Assembly (NCBI RefSeq): GCF_900015215.1
Contig: NZ_LN555523.1
Coordinates: 2,174,381 to 2,238,380, forward strand
Direction of reading: 5' to 3'
Length of the DNA stretch: 64,000 nucleotides
DNA from: Romboutsia ilealis
Lineage (GTDB): Bacteria > Bacillota > Clostridia > Peptostreptococcales > Peptostreptococcaceae
In this document: one piece after another, positions 8,687-17,243 of the stretch
Position numbering within the stretch: position 1 is the first letter of the stretch
Layout of the letters: each line of letters starts with the position of its first letter
Made by a program: the position numbers and the translations under genes
The notes under the pieces: generated by a model
Databases searched by the model: none
Told to the model about the DNA's origin: nothing
The model's input: the letters and a program-made list of their open reading frames with translations, nothing else

Positions 8687-11077
8687 TTAGTTTGATCTTA
8701 AGTTTGCATTTAATTTTTCACTTAGCTCACTTAATATCTTCTCATGTACTTTTGCTACATCTTCATCAGTTAAAGTTTTTTCTTTACTTCTATATGTTAT
8801 AGAATATGCTATAGACTTATGTCCTTCTTCTATTTGAGCACCTTTATAAACATCAAATAACTTATAGCTTTCTACTAAGTCTCCCCCATTAGCTTTTATT
8901 ATATCTTCTATCTGCTTAACAAATACTTCATCTTTAACTATTAATGCTATATCTCTAGATGTAGATGGATATTTTGGTAATGGATTATATGACTTAGTTA
9001 AGTTTAAGTTTTCAAATACTGTATCTATATTTATTTCAGCTACATATACTCTTTGTCCTAAGTTATAGTTTTCTATAACATCTGGATGTAATTCTCCAAA
9101 AGTTCCTATATATATATTATTATACACTATTTTTGCACATCTTCCTGGATGGAATGTTAAATTTGTAGTTTCTGGTTCTATTTCATAACCTTTTAATCCT
9201 ACGTTGTTAAGTATAGATTCTACAACTCCTTTTAATACAAAGAAGTCTACTTCTTTACCATACATTCCAACACAGTATTTCTTAGTCTCTATTGGTAATC
9301 CTTCTTGTGGTATAAAGGTATTTCCACATTCAAATGCAGATACTTCTTCAACTTTATGAGATATATTTGTAGATATAACATCTAACATATTAGGTATTAA
9401 AGTAGTTCTCATTACAGAAGTTTCTTCACCTAATGGGTTCATTATTTTAACAAAGTTTCTCTTTTCATCATCAGCTGGAAGATTTATTTTATCTACACCT
9501 CTTGGGCTTACAAATGAATATGTTAATATTTCATTTAATCCACAAGCTATAGAGTTAGATTTTACATTGTCTATAAACTTTTGTTTTTCAGTTTTTACAC
9601 CTGCAGTAGCATTTCCTTCTAAAGAAGCAGAAGGTATATTGTCATATCCATATATTCTAGCTATTTCTTCTAATATATCTGCATCTTCAGTTATATCTAA
9701 TCTAAATGTTGGAACTTCTAGCTCTAAAACTTCAGAAGATACTAAATTACATTTAAATTCTAAGCTTTCTAATATGTTTATGAATTGGTCCATAGGCACG
9801 TTAACACCTAATAATTTATTTATTCTAACTGGGTTAACTGTTACTTTTTGAACTTCTTCTTTTTGTGGATAGTAGTCAAGCATTCCATTAAGAACTGTAC
9901 CACATCCTAACTCTTCTATTAATTGACATGCTCTATTAACAGCTTCTTCTGTTAAGTTTATGTCTATTCCTTTTTCAAATCTTGAAGATGCTTCTGTTCT
10001 AAGACCTAATTTCTTAGAGGTAGCTCTTATGTTTTCTTTAGCAAAACTTGCTCCTTCTATAAATATAGAAGTTGTTGTATCTTTTATTTCTGAGTTTTCT
10101 CCACCCATTATACCTGCTAAGTCTAATGTCTTATCTTTATTTCCTATAACTAACATATCTGATGTTAAAGTTCTTTCAACACCATCTAATGTAGTGAACT
10201 TTTCACCTTCTTCTGCCATTTTAACAGTCATTTTATTGTATTTTATATCATCTAAATCAAATGCATGAAGTGGTTGTCCAAGCTCTAACATAACGTAGTT
10301 TGTTATATCCACTATGTTACTTATAGGTCTCATTCCAGCTTCTATAAGTTTTCTTTGCATCCAGTATGGAGATGGCCCTACTTTAACATCTTTAACTACT
10401 CTACCGCAGTATCTTTTACATAAATCTGTTTGTATATCTATTTCAAATGACATTTCTTCATCGCAAGCCTGAACTTTTATTTCAGGATATTTTAATTCTT
10501 TTCCTAAAGTAACAGCAGCTTCTCTAGCTATACCTATTATAGATCTACAGTCTGGTCTGTTTGAAGTTATTTCAAATTCTATTAGTGCATCATTTATTCC
10601 TAAAACATCTCTTACATCCATTCCTAATTCAAATGAATCTTGATGATCTAGTATATATATTCCATCTTTTTTATGGTCTTCAACAAATGCAGATGGTATA
10701 GTTAATTCTTCAGCACCACAGAACATCCCTTCTGATAATACTCCTCTTAACTTGCCTTTCTTTATTTTGAAATCTCCAGGTAGTACTGCACCTATTCTAG
10801 CAACTGGTACAAAATCTCCTACTTTTATATTTGTAGCATTAGTTACTATTTGAAGTATTTCTCCGTTTGCAACTTCAACCTTTGTAACTTTTAATCTATC
10901 AGCATCTGGATGTTGTTCTATTTCAAGTATTTTACATACTTCAACTCCATTTGTTTCTTTTCCAAAGAAATCTACTTTTTCAACTTTTGAACCTGTCATA
11001 GTCATCATATCAGCAAATTCTTGTGTATCTATATCTATGTCAACATAATCTCTAAGCCATTTTAAAGGTACTAACAT
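8687..11077 (-). CDS. pheT: Phenylalanyl-tRNA synthetase beta subunit
   Basis: The beta subunit of the (alphabeta)2 enzyme that charges tRNA-Phe. It carries the tRNA-binding OB fold (about residues 40-150), the B3/B4 editing domain, the B5 domain, the catalytic-like core and the C-terminal ferredoxin-fold anticodon-binding domain (YPSTSRDIALIV near residue 706). At 796 residues it has the family length. The start is set at the ATG at 11077, where GGAGGG has 7-nt spacing. A TTG six bases upstream would leave only 1 nt. It lies 16 bp after pheS and is controlled by the T-box upstream of pheS. Confidence 0.95.
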   Translation of the reverse strand: MLVPLKWLRDYVDIDIDTQEFADMMTMTGSKVEKVDFFGKETNGVEVCKILEIEQHPDADRLKVTKVEVANGEILQIVTNATNIKVGDFVPVARIGAVLPGDFKIKKGKLRGVLSEGMFCGAEELTIPSAFVEDHKKDGIYILDHQDSFELGMDVRDVLGINDALIEFEITSNRPDCRSIIGIAREAAVTLGKELKYPEIKVQACDEEMSFEIDIQTDLCKRYCGRVVKDVKVGPSPYWMQRKLIEAGMRPISNIVDITNYVMLELGQPLHAFDLDDIKYNKMTVKMAEEGEKFTTLDGVERTLTSDMLVIGNKDKTLDLAGIMGGENSEIKDTTTSIFIEGASFAKENIRATSKKLGLRTEASSRFEKGIDINLTEEAVNRACQLIEELGCGTVLNGMLDYYPQKEEVQKVTVNPVRINKLLGVNVPMDQFINILESLEFKCNLVSSEVLELEVPTFRLDITEDADILEEIARIYGYDNIPSASLEGNATAGVKTEKQKFIDNVKSNSIACGLNEILTYSFVSPRGVDKINLPADDEKRNFVKIMNPLGEETSVMRTTLIPNMLDVISTNISHKVEEVSAFECGNTFIPQEGLPIETKKYCVGMYGKEVDFFVLKGVVESILNNVGLKGYEIEPETTNLTFHPGRCAKIVYNNIYIGTFGELHPDVIENYNLGQRVYVAEINIDTVFENLNLTKSYNPLPKYPSTSRDIALIVKDEVFVKQIEDIIKANGGDLVESYKLFDVYKGAQIEEGHKSIAYSITYRSKEKTLTDEDVAKVHEKILSELSEKLNANLRSN

Positions 11078-11093
11078 ATTCAAACCCTCCTAA

Positions 11094-12113
11094 TTAAAAT
11101 TGATCTAAAAATCTCATATCATTTTCAAATAATAATCTTATATCATCTATTTCGTATTTAAGCATAGTTATTCTATCTACACCCATACCGAAAGCAAATC
11201 CACTATAAACTTCTGGATCTATTCCACAGTTTCTAAGTACGTTTGGATGAACCATACCTGCACCTAATATTTCTATCCATCCTTCTTGTTTACACATAGG
11301 ACATCCAGCGCCTTGACACTTAAAGCAAGTAACGTCTACTTCTGCACTTGGTTCTGTGAATGGGAAGTTATGTGGTCTAAATTTAGTTTTTGTATTTTCT
11401 CCAAATAACTTCTTAACGAACATATCTAATGTTCCTTTTAATTGAGCCATTGTTACATCTTTTCCAACTACAAGTCCTTCTATTTGATGGAACATTGGAG
11501 AATGTGTAGCATCTGGAGCATCAAATCTAAAGCATCTTCCTGGTGCTATTATTTTTATAGGTAACTCTTGATCCTTCATTGTTCTAACTTGAACAGGAGA
11601 TGTTTGTGTTCTAAGTAATAATTCACTATTTATATAGAATGTATCACTCATATCTCTTGATGGATGATCTATTGGTGCATTTAATGCATCAAAGTTATTT
11701 TCAACAGTTTCAACCTCTGGACCTTCTGCTATAGAGAATCCCATTCCCATAAATATTTCACTTACTTCATCTATTATTTGAGATATAGGATGTTTCTTTC
11801 CTACTTTAACAGCTTTAGCTGGCATAGTAACATCTATAACTTCTTCAGCTAATTTCTTTTGCTTTTCTATAGCTTTTAATTCTTCTTTCTTTGAAGATAT
11901 ACTTCCTTCTATAGATTCTCTTACCTTGTTAGCAACTTGACCTATAACTGGTCTTTCTTCTGCTGATAACTTACCCATTTCTTTAAGTATAGCAGTTATT
12001 TCACCTTTTTTACCTAAGTACTTAACTCTTAGGTTTTCCACAGCTTCTATACTAAAAGTATCTTTAATTTCATTTAAAGCCGCTTCTTGTAAATTAAGTA
12101 ATTTTTCTTGCAC
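11094..12113 (-). CDS. pheS: Phenylalanyl-tRNA synthetase alpha subunit
   Basis: The catalytic alpha subunit of PheRS. An N-terminal coiled coil of about 85 residues leads into a class II aaRS core. Motif 2 region [20 protein letters not shown] and motif 3 [16 protein letters not shown] are visible. [15 protein letters not shown] cluster before motif 3 could be a zinc knuckle. The 339 residues fit the family. The start is GTG, preceded by AAAGGGTGAT. Expression should depend on uncharged tRNA-Phe through the leader at 12282-12525. A dispersed repeat lies between the T-box terminator and this start. Confidence 0.95.
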   Translation of the reverse strand: MQEKLLNLQEAALNEIKDTFSIEAVENLRVKYLGKKGEITAILKEMGKLSAEERPVIGQVANKVRESIEGSISSKKEELKAIEKQKKLAEEVIDVTMPAKAVKVGKKHPISQIIDEVSEIFMGMGFSIAEGPEVETVENNFDALNAPIDHPSRDMSDTFYINSELLLRTQTSPVQVRTMKDQELPIKIIAPGRCFRFDAPDATHSPMFHQIEGLVVGKDVTMAQLKGTLDMFVKKLFGENTKTKFRPHNFPFTEPSAEVDVTCFKCQGAGCPMCKQEGWIEILGAGMVHPNVLRNCGIDPEVYSGFAFGMGVDRITMLKYEIDDIRLLFENDMRFLDQF

Positions 12114-12142
12114 TATATATCACCCTTTCACTATTTATTTAC

Positions 12143-12290
12143 ATAAAAATTCGCTTCGCTCATGTCGCCAACGACTTCGTCCGTTGCTCAAAATCTTTTT
12201 TACGCTCAAAATAATTTATTGATATTACTTACATTCAAAATTTATCCGCATTTTTTTAAGTATTATAATACCCTTAAGCGTAAAAAAAGC
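12143..12290 (-). repeat. Dispersed intergenic repeat, copy B
   Basis: A shortened core (TTCGCTTCGCT, GTCGCCAACGACTTCGT) is joined to a module of about 90 bp shared with copy D. That module is bounded by inverted TTTTTACGCT (12197-12206) and AGCGTAAAAA (12277-12286). The A-run at its right end is also the U-tract of the pheS T-box terminator on the minus strand. The repeat therefore lies in the read-through part of the pheST transcript. Confidence 0.75.
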
Positions 12291-12525
12291 CCTTCATCCC
12301 AACCTAGGGACGAAAGGCTACTATTTCGCGGTACCACCCTAGTAGTCTAAAATTATAAATTTTAAACCACCTCAAATAAACTTAACGCGTTTTAACGTTA
12401 AAGCCTACTATTAATTTCAGCTTTAATACTCCAGAGGGAACTTCTTTTGAATTCTTATAAAGTACTTTCAGCCTTGATACTTCTCTCTGTGCTAAGTTGA
12501 TTCAAAATACTTTTCTCTTTCATTG
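12282..12525 (-). promoter_or_regulatory. T-box leader (tRNA-Phe) of pheST-zapA
   Basis: The minus strand shows AGCACAGAGAGA and GGCTGAAAG of stem I, a candidate specifier TTC (Phe) at 12449-12451 placed 16 nt before GGAG, and the T-box sequence AGGGTGGTACCGCGA at 12326-12340. The competing terminator follows (AGCCTTTCGTCCC pairing with GGGATGAAGGGCT, then seven U). Known mechanism: uncharged tRNA-Phe stabilises the antiterminator and lets transcription reach pheS. Confidence 0.95.
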
Positions 12526-12582
12526 TATTTTAAAATATATTTTTAGATAATTATAACATATAAAATGTATAATTAACAACTT

Positions 12583-13380
12583 TTAAACTAAGTATTTTTT
12601 TATCTCATACATCAGTATTGCAGAACTTATAGCTGCATTTAAAGATTCTGCCTTACCATATATAGGTATCTTAACCAATACATCTGATTTTGATACTAAT
12701 TCTTCATTTATTCCATTAGCTTCATTACCTATTACTAGTGCAGTTTTATAATTATACTCCACCGTATTATAATAATTATTTGTATCTAAGTAACTAGATA
12801 CTATATCAAATTTCTTTAGCTTAAGTATCCTTAATGCTTCTTCTTGAGTAGCATGAATTACATTCATATCAAATATAGACCCCATAGTTGATCTTATTAC
12901 TTTTGGATTATATATATCTACACATCCCTTTAATGCAATTATTGTATCTACTCCAGCAGCATCTGCAGTTCTTATTATCGTTCCCATATTACCAGGATCT
13001 TGTATTCTATCTAATATTAGTACAAATCTACTTTCATCAGTTAAATTTTCTTCTAGTGTTCTTTGTTTAAATTTAACTACACCTATTATCCCTTGAGTAT
13101 TTTCAGTATCTGTTAAATCTTCAAAAATCTTATTTGTAGTTTTATATACCATTATATCTTTTTTCTTAAGTATTTCTAAAAATTCTTTATGTTCTTGCTT
13201 TTTTTCAAAATCTTCATTTATAAATACATAATCTAACTTAGCTTTACATTCTATCGCAAGAGTTAATATTCTATATCCTTCTATTATAAATTTTGATTCT
13301 TTATTTCTATTTTTTGACTTTAATAATGACTTCGTGTATCTTACTTTATCATTATCTTTAGATGTTATTATCATAGACAT
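12583..13380 (-). CDS. TrmH/SpoU-family RNA 2'-O-methyltransferase
   Basis: A 265-residue SPOUT methyltransferase that uses SAM to methylate a ribose 2'-OH, most likely in 23S rRNA. An N-terminal L30e-like substrate-binding domain (about residues 1-105) precedes the knotted catalytic domain. The three SpoU motifs are visible: DRIQDPGNMGTIIRTADAAG, VIGNEANGI and KIPIYGKAESLNAAISSAI. Its start lies 2 bp after the KtrA-like gene, so the potassium genes and this gene form one minus-strand unit. The exact target nucleotide cannot be read from sequence. Confidence 0.88.
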   Translation of the reverse strand: MSMIITSKDNDKVRYTKSLLKSKNRNKESKFIIEGYRILTLAIECKAKLDYVFINEDFEKKQEHKEFLEILKKKDIMVYKTTNKIFEDLTDTENTQGIIGVVKFKQRTLEENLTDESRFVLILDRIQDPGNMGTIIRTADAAGVDTIIALKGCVDIYNPKVIRSTMGSIFDMNVIHATQEEALRILKLKKFDIVSSYLDTNNYYNTVEYNYKTALVIGNEANGINEELVSKSDVLVKIPIYGKAESLNAAISSAILMYEIKKYLV

Positions 13381-13382
13381 AA

Positions 13383-14054
13383 CTACTTTCTCCTAATTAT
13401 ATCTTTATTTTCAGAAGTAATACTACTTATATTGCTACTTTGACCAATCACAACTAGTATACTTCCTGCTTTAAGTTCTTCATCTGGTGATGGTGTTACA
13501 TTTATACTCTTGCCATTTTTTATAGCAAGTACAGTTATTTCATATCTTGCCCTTAATTCTAAATCAACTAGAGTTTTTCCTACCCAACTAGTTGGAGTAA
13601 CTATTTCTACTATAGAATATTCTGGATCTAATTCAATGTGATCTAGTATGTTATCTGAAACTAAGTTATGAGCAACTCTAACTCCCATATCTCTTTCTGG
13701 AAATACTACTCTATCCGCCCCTATTTTATAAAGAACTTTTGCTTGTAATTCATCTTTTGCTTTACATACAATTTGAGACACTCCCATTTCTTTAGCTATA
13801 AGAGTTGCCATTATAGATGCCCTTATATCAGATCCTATTGCTATTATAGCTACATCAAAGTTTCCTAATCCTATTGATCTTAAAGATTGTTCATCTGTAA
13901 CATCTACTATAGCCGCATGAGTAACTTTATCAACTATGTTTTGAATTATTTCTTCACTTTTATCTATAGCCATTACTTGATGACCTAAAAGATGCATAGT
14001 TGTTGCTAACGATGCTCCAAATCTTCCACATCCTATAACTATATATTGTTTCAT
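13383..14054 (-). CDS. ktrA: Potassium uptake regulatory subunit (KtrA/TrkA)
   Basis: A cytosolic RCK protein that gates the KtrB/TrkH channel. The Rossmann RCK_N half opens with YIVIGCGRFGASLATTMHLLG and has the acidic residue of the nucleotide site in MAIDKSEE. The RCK_C half (about residues 140-215) follows, with VDLELRARYEITVLAI. At 223 residues it is the single-RCK KtrA size, about half of E. coli TrkA. It lies 40 bp downstream of the membrane subunit gene. Confidence 0.9.
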   Translation of the reverse strand: MKQYIVIGCGRFGASLATTMHLLGHQVMAIDKSEEIIQNIVDKVTHAAIVDVTDEQSLRSIGLGNFDVAIIAIGSDIRASIMATLIAKEMGVSQIVCKAKDELQAKVLYKIGADRVVFPERDMGVRVAHNLVSDNILDHIELDPEYSIVEIVTPTSWVGKTLVDLELRARYEITVLAIKNGKSINVTPSPDEELKAGSILVVIGQSSNISSITSENKDIIRRK

Positions 14055-14094
14055 AACTTTTACCTCTCTATATTTTAAATAAATTTATTTTAAT

Positions 14095-15471
14095 TTATCC
14101 AACTATTATTTTACCTTCTGGATATCTAATAGGAGGATTTTTCTTTATTCCTCTTGATGCTAACGCCATAAATATAGTTAAAGATCCAACTCTTCCCATA
14201 AACATGAATAACATTATAAATATTTTTCCTAAAACACTAAGATTCGGACTTCCACCTATACTAAGTCCAACCGTAGCAATAGCAGATACTACCTCGAATC
14301 CAACTTCAAGTAAACTAAAACCAGGATCAGTTATAGATATAATAAGAGTTCCCATCACGACTAGAGTTATACCTATTAAAAATATTCCTAATGATTTCTT
14401 AACCGTAGTTTCACTTATTCTTCTTTCACATACTTCTATATCTTGCTTTCCTAGTATAAACGACTTTACAGTTAATATTAAAGTAGCTATTGTAGTTGTT
14501 TTTACTCCTCCACCTGTCGAAGCTGGAGATGCACCTATAAACATTAATATTATCATGAAAAATATACTATTCTCTCTCATAGCGGCTAAATCTATTGTAT
14601 TAAATCCAGCAGTTCTAAGTGTTACTGATTGAAATAATGAGGCTAATATTTTTCCTCCAAATCCTAATTGACCTAGGGTATTTGGATTATTATATTCTAA
14701 TACTAGTATAAATAACATTCCTAATACTATTAAAACAGCTGTACTAAAAAGAACAACTTTAGAATGTATGTTTAATTTCGATAACTTTTTATTTCTTATA
14801 ACGTCAAGAATTACAGGAAATCCTATACCACCTAAAATAATTAATAGTGATATTGTTATAGTTATAGTAAAGTTATTTACATAATATGTTAACGATGAAA
14901 ATGGACCGCTAACTACTCCCATTAAATCAAAGCCAGCATTACAAAATGCCGATATAGCATGAAACATACTATACCAAATACCTTTTAAAACTCCAAATTC
15001 AGGTATAAATACAGTTGACAATAATAAGGCTCCTGTACCTTCAATTAAAACCGTTGTAATTAATATGTACCTCGTTAATCTGACTAGTCCAGATAAATCT
15101 ATTTGATTCAAAGATTCTTGTATCAGAAGTCTTTCTTTTAAATTTATCCTTTTCTTGATTATAAGGGCAAATAATGTTGTCATAGTCATAAATCCTAATC
15201 CACCAATTTGTATTAAGGTTATAATTATTAATTGCCCAAAAAAACTCCAATAAGTCGAGGTATCAACTGCAATTAATCCTGTAACACAGACTGCCGAAGT
15301 TGATGTAAATAATGCATCTAAAAATCCTATACTTTCTCTATTTTGAGTAGATATTGGCATACTCAATAAAATTGCTCCTATCAATATTACAATAGCAAAT
15401 CCCATTACCATTATCTGAGTAGGTTCCATTTTATTTATAATTTTAGAAAGTTTCTTAATAATTTTTCTCAC
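14095..15471 (-). CDS. ktrB: Potassium transporter membrane subunit (KtrB/TrkH)
   Basis: A polytopic K+ translocating subunit of the Trk/Ktr superfamily, made of four repeated M1-P-M2 units. Selectivity-filter-type segments are visible, such as TSTSAVCVTGLIAVDT, AISAFCNAGFDLMG, SVTLRTAGFNTIDL and VSAIATVGLSIGGS. The start is placed at the GTG at 15469-15471, because AAAGGAGGG lies 9 nt upstream. A longer reading from 15510 would translate that Shine-Dalgarno sequence as KGG. The revised protein has 458 residues and begins VRKIIKKLSKII. It pairs with the KtrA-like gene. Confidence 0.9.
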   Translation of the reverse strand: MRKIIKKLSKIINKMEPTQIMVMGFAIVILIGAILLSMPISTQNRESIGFLDALFTSTSAVCVTGLIAVDTSTYWSFFGQLIIITLIQIGGLGFMTMTTLFALIIKKRINLKERLLIQESLNQIDLSGLVRLTRYILITTVLIEGTGALLLSTVFIPEFGVLKGIWYSMFHAISAFCNAGFDLMGVVSGPFSSLTYYVNNFTITITISLLIILGGIGFPVILDVIRNKKLSKLNIHSKVVLFSTAVLIVLGMLFILVLEYNNPNTLGQLGFGGKILASLFQSVTLRTAGFNTIDLAAMRENSIFFMIILMFIGASPASTGGGVKTTTIATLILTVKSFILGKQDIEVCERRISETTVKKSLGIFLIGITLVVMGTLIISITDPGFSLLEVGFEVVSAIATVGLSIGGSPNLSVLGKIFIMLFMFMGRVGSLTIFMALASRGIKKNPPIRYPEGKIIVG

Positions 15472-15645
15472 TATTTTAAACCCTCCTTTATACTTTGAGA
15501 TTAATTTCAAAATAGTTAATAATTATTATTTTATTATATTCCAAAACTTTAGTAAAAACAACAATACCTATATTAATTTATATAATTATATTATATATAT
15601 TTGAGAGACTTTTTATTTATTAAGTAATTAAAATATATATAAATA

Positions 15646-15680
15646 TAAAAAAAGCTCTTGAATATAAAATTCAAAAGCCT
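15646..15680 (-). terminator. Terminator of the infC-rpmI-rplT operon
   Basis: A stem GCTTTTGAAT/ATTCAAGAGC (one G-U pair) with a 5-nt loop. It is followed on the minus strand by seven U. Confidence 0.85.
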
Positions 15681-15692
15681 TTTTCTATATGA

Positions 15693-16049
15693 TTAAGCTA
15701 ATTTAGATTTAGCAACTTCTACTAACTTAGCAAATCCTTCTGCATCATGTATAGCCATTTCAGCTAACATTTTTCTGTTAACTTCAACACCAGCTAATTT
15801 TAATCCGTTCATGAATCTTGAGTAAGATAATCCATGAGCTCTTGTTCCAGCGTTTATTCTTTGTATCCAAAGTCTTCTGAAGTCTCTCTTCTTTAACTTT
15901 CTTCCTATATAAGCGTTCTTTAACGCCTTCATTACAAATGTATTTGCTGGTCTATATAATTTGCTTCTTGATCCTATAAATCCTTTTGCAAGTTTTAATA
16001 CTTTCTTATGCTTCTTACGAGCGTTCATAGCTTTTTTAACTCTTGCCAT
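15693..16049 (-). CDS. rplT: 50S ribosomal protein L20
   Basis: L20 binds 23S rRNA early in large-subunit assembly and, in Firmicutes, represses its own operon through the leader RNA. The 118-residue basic protein starts [20 protein letters not shown], has [19 protein letters not shown], and matches the family end to end. The start follows AAGGAGGTCATAACG. Last gene of infC-rpmI-rplT. Confidence 0.97.
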   Translation of the reverse strand: MARVKKAMNARKKHKKVLKLAKGFIGSRSKLYRPANTFVMKALKNAYIGRKLKKRDFRRLWIQRINAGTRAHGLSYSRFMNGLKLAGVEVNRKMLAEMAIHDAEGFAKLVEVAKSKLA

Positions 16050-16109
16050 CGTTATGACCTCCTTCGTCTTCCTCTGTTATTAATTGTTTATCTATTTTTT
16101 ATCCGATTT

Positions 16110-16304
16110 TTAGTATGGTAATAATTGTGCTATTCTTCTAGCATCACCTGCTGTAACTATTCCAGACTTTCTTAATTGCATCTTAGTCTTAGCAGCTTTC
16201 TTAGTTAATATGTGTCTTCTGAAAGCTTTAGCTCTCTTTAATTTTCCAGTTCCAGTCTTTTTGAATCTTTTAGCAGCACCTCTATGAGTTTTCATTTTAG
16301 GCAT
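16110..16304 (-). CDS. rpmI: 50S ribosomal protein L35
   Basis: A 64-residue, very basic ribosomal protein of the 50S subunit. The N-terminus [18 protein letters not shown] and the block [18 protein letters not shown] are diagnostic. The start follows AGAGGAGGAAATTAAC. Middle gene of the infC-rpmI-rplT operon, 27 bp after infC and 60 bp before rplT. Confidence 0.97.
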   Translation of the reverse strand: MPKMKTHRGAAKRFKKTGTGKLKRAKAFRRHILTKKAAKTKMQLRKSGIVTAGDARRIAQLLPY

Positions 16305-16331
16305 GTTAATTTCCTCCTCTCAGTTAATCAT

Positions 16332-16841
16332 TTATTTCTTTGGATCTATCATTACAACCATATTATTCCCCTCAAATGCTGGGGCTTTAGTTGGTTCACC
16401 AAACTCTTTTACTATATCTATAAACTTTAACATTACTTCTTTACCAATGTCTTTATGTCCTAATTCTCTACCTCTAAATCTAAGTTCAACTTTAACTTTA
16501 TCTCCTTTTTTAAGGAACTTAATAGCTTGATTAGCTTTAGTATTTAAGTCATTAGATTCTATACCTGGTCTTAATCTAACTTCTTTTATGTTTACTACCT
16601 TTTGTTTTTTCTTAGATTCTTTTTCTTTTCTAGATTGTTCATACTTGTACTTACCGTAGTCCATTATCTTACATACTGGCGGATTAGCATTAGGTGATAT
16701 CATTACTAAATCTAGATTTTTATTATTAGCTATTGTTTGAGCTTCTTTAGCAGACATTACTCCAAGTTGCTCTCCATTGTCTGAGATAACTCTTATTTCT
16801 TTATCTCTTATTTGTTCATTGATTGCTAGTTCCTTACTAAT
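16332..16841 (-). CDS. infC: Translation initiation factor IF-3, AUU start
   Basis: IF-3 binds the 30S subunit, prevents 50S joining and proofreads the start codon. The start is placed at an ATT (16839-16841): GGAGGTGTCCTACC sits just upstream, and the protein then reads ISKELAINEQIRDKEIRV, the family N-terminus. A longer ATG reading from 16922 would translate the leader hairpin and the Shine-Dalgarno region, so it is rejected. The result is 169 residues, with the N domain, the Lys-rich linker and the C domain ending VVMIDPKK. AUU initiation is known to let IF-3 repress its own translation. Confidence 0.93.
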   Translation of the reverse strand: MSKELAINEQIRDKEIRVISDNGEQLGVMSAKEAQTIANNKNLDLVMISPNANPPVCKIMDYGKYKYEQSRKEKESKKKQKVVNIKEVRLRPGIESNDLNTKANQAIKFLKKGDKVKVELRFRGRELGHKDIGKEVMLKFIDIVKEFGEPTKAPAFEGNNMVVMIDPKK

Positions 16842-16849
16842 GGTAGGAC

Positions 16850-17010
16850 ACCTCCAAATTTTTATAAAAATAAAAAGCGAATGATTAAAATCATCCGCAT
16901 ATAAGTTAACACATTCAAACAAGCTTTATACATTTAAAATTATAAAAGCTTAACTTATATTTACACTTACAACTCTTATCGCAAGGTGAGAAGCGGACTT
17001 CTTCTTTATT
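16850..17010 (-). promoter_or_regulatory. infC operon leader (L20-leader type)
   Basis: The untranslated leader contains GCTTCTCACCTTGCG and, at its end, a hairpin GCGGATGATT/AATCATTCGC. The hairpin is followed by TTTTTATTTTT, which is a clear intrinsic terminator just before the infC ribosome site. Firmicute infC-rpmI-rplT operons are known to be attenuated by L20 binding to such a leader. Assignment to that family is by position and architecture, not by a covariance search. Confidence 0.75.
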
Positions 17011-17243
17011 TTCATTATTTATTACTTTATTTACTATATCACTTATTAAATTTTTTTTCAAGTATTTTTTTTAATTTTATCTAAATAAAATAATTTAATT
17101 AAGTAATTAGATAAGTAGTTTATGGTTATACTCTAAGATATTAGAAATTAATTATTTAAAATGAAAAATTTATATAATAAATTTTATAAACTATGGAAAT
17201 TATAAGATAAATAAACAATTTTTATTATCCGAGGTGTATGGCT

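Noticed and set aside
12162..12350. 62-residue plus-strand ORF over the pheS leader
   Set aside because: It spans repeat copy B and the T-box element read on the wrong strand; no ribosome site.
15041..15250. Minus-strand ORF of 69 residues inside the KtrB gene
   Set aside because: Out of frame with the well-supported transporter, no ribosome site, no family pattern.
16842..16922. N-terminal extension of infC
   Set aside because: Translates the attenuator hairpin and Shine-Dalgarno region; the conserved IF-3 N-terminus starts at the ATT at 16841.
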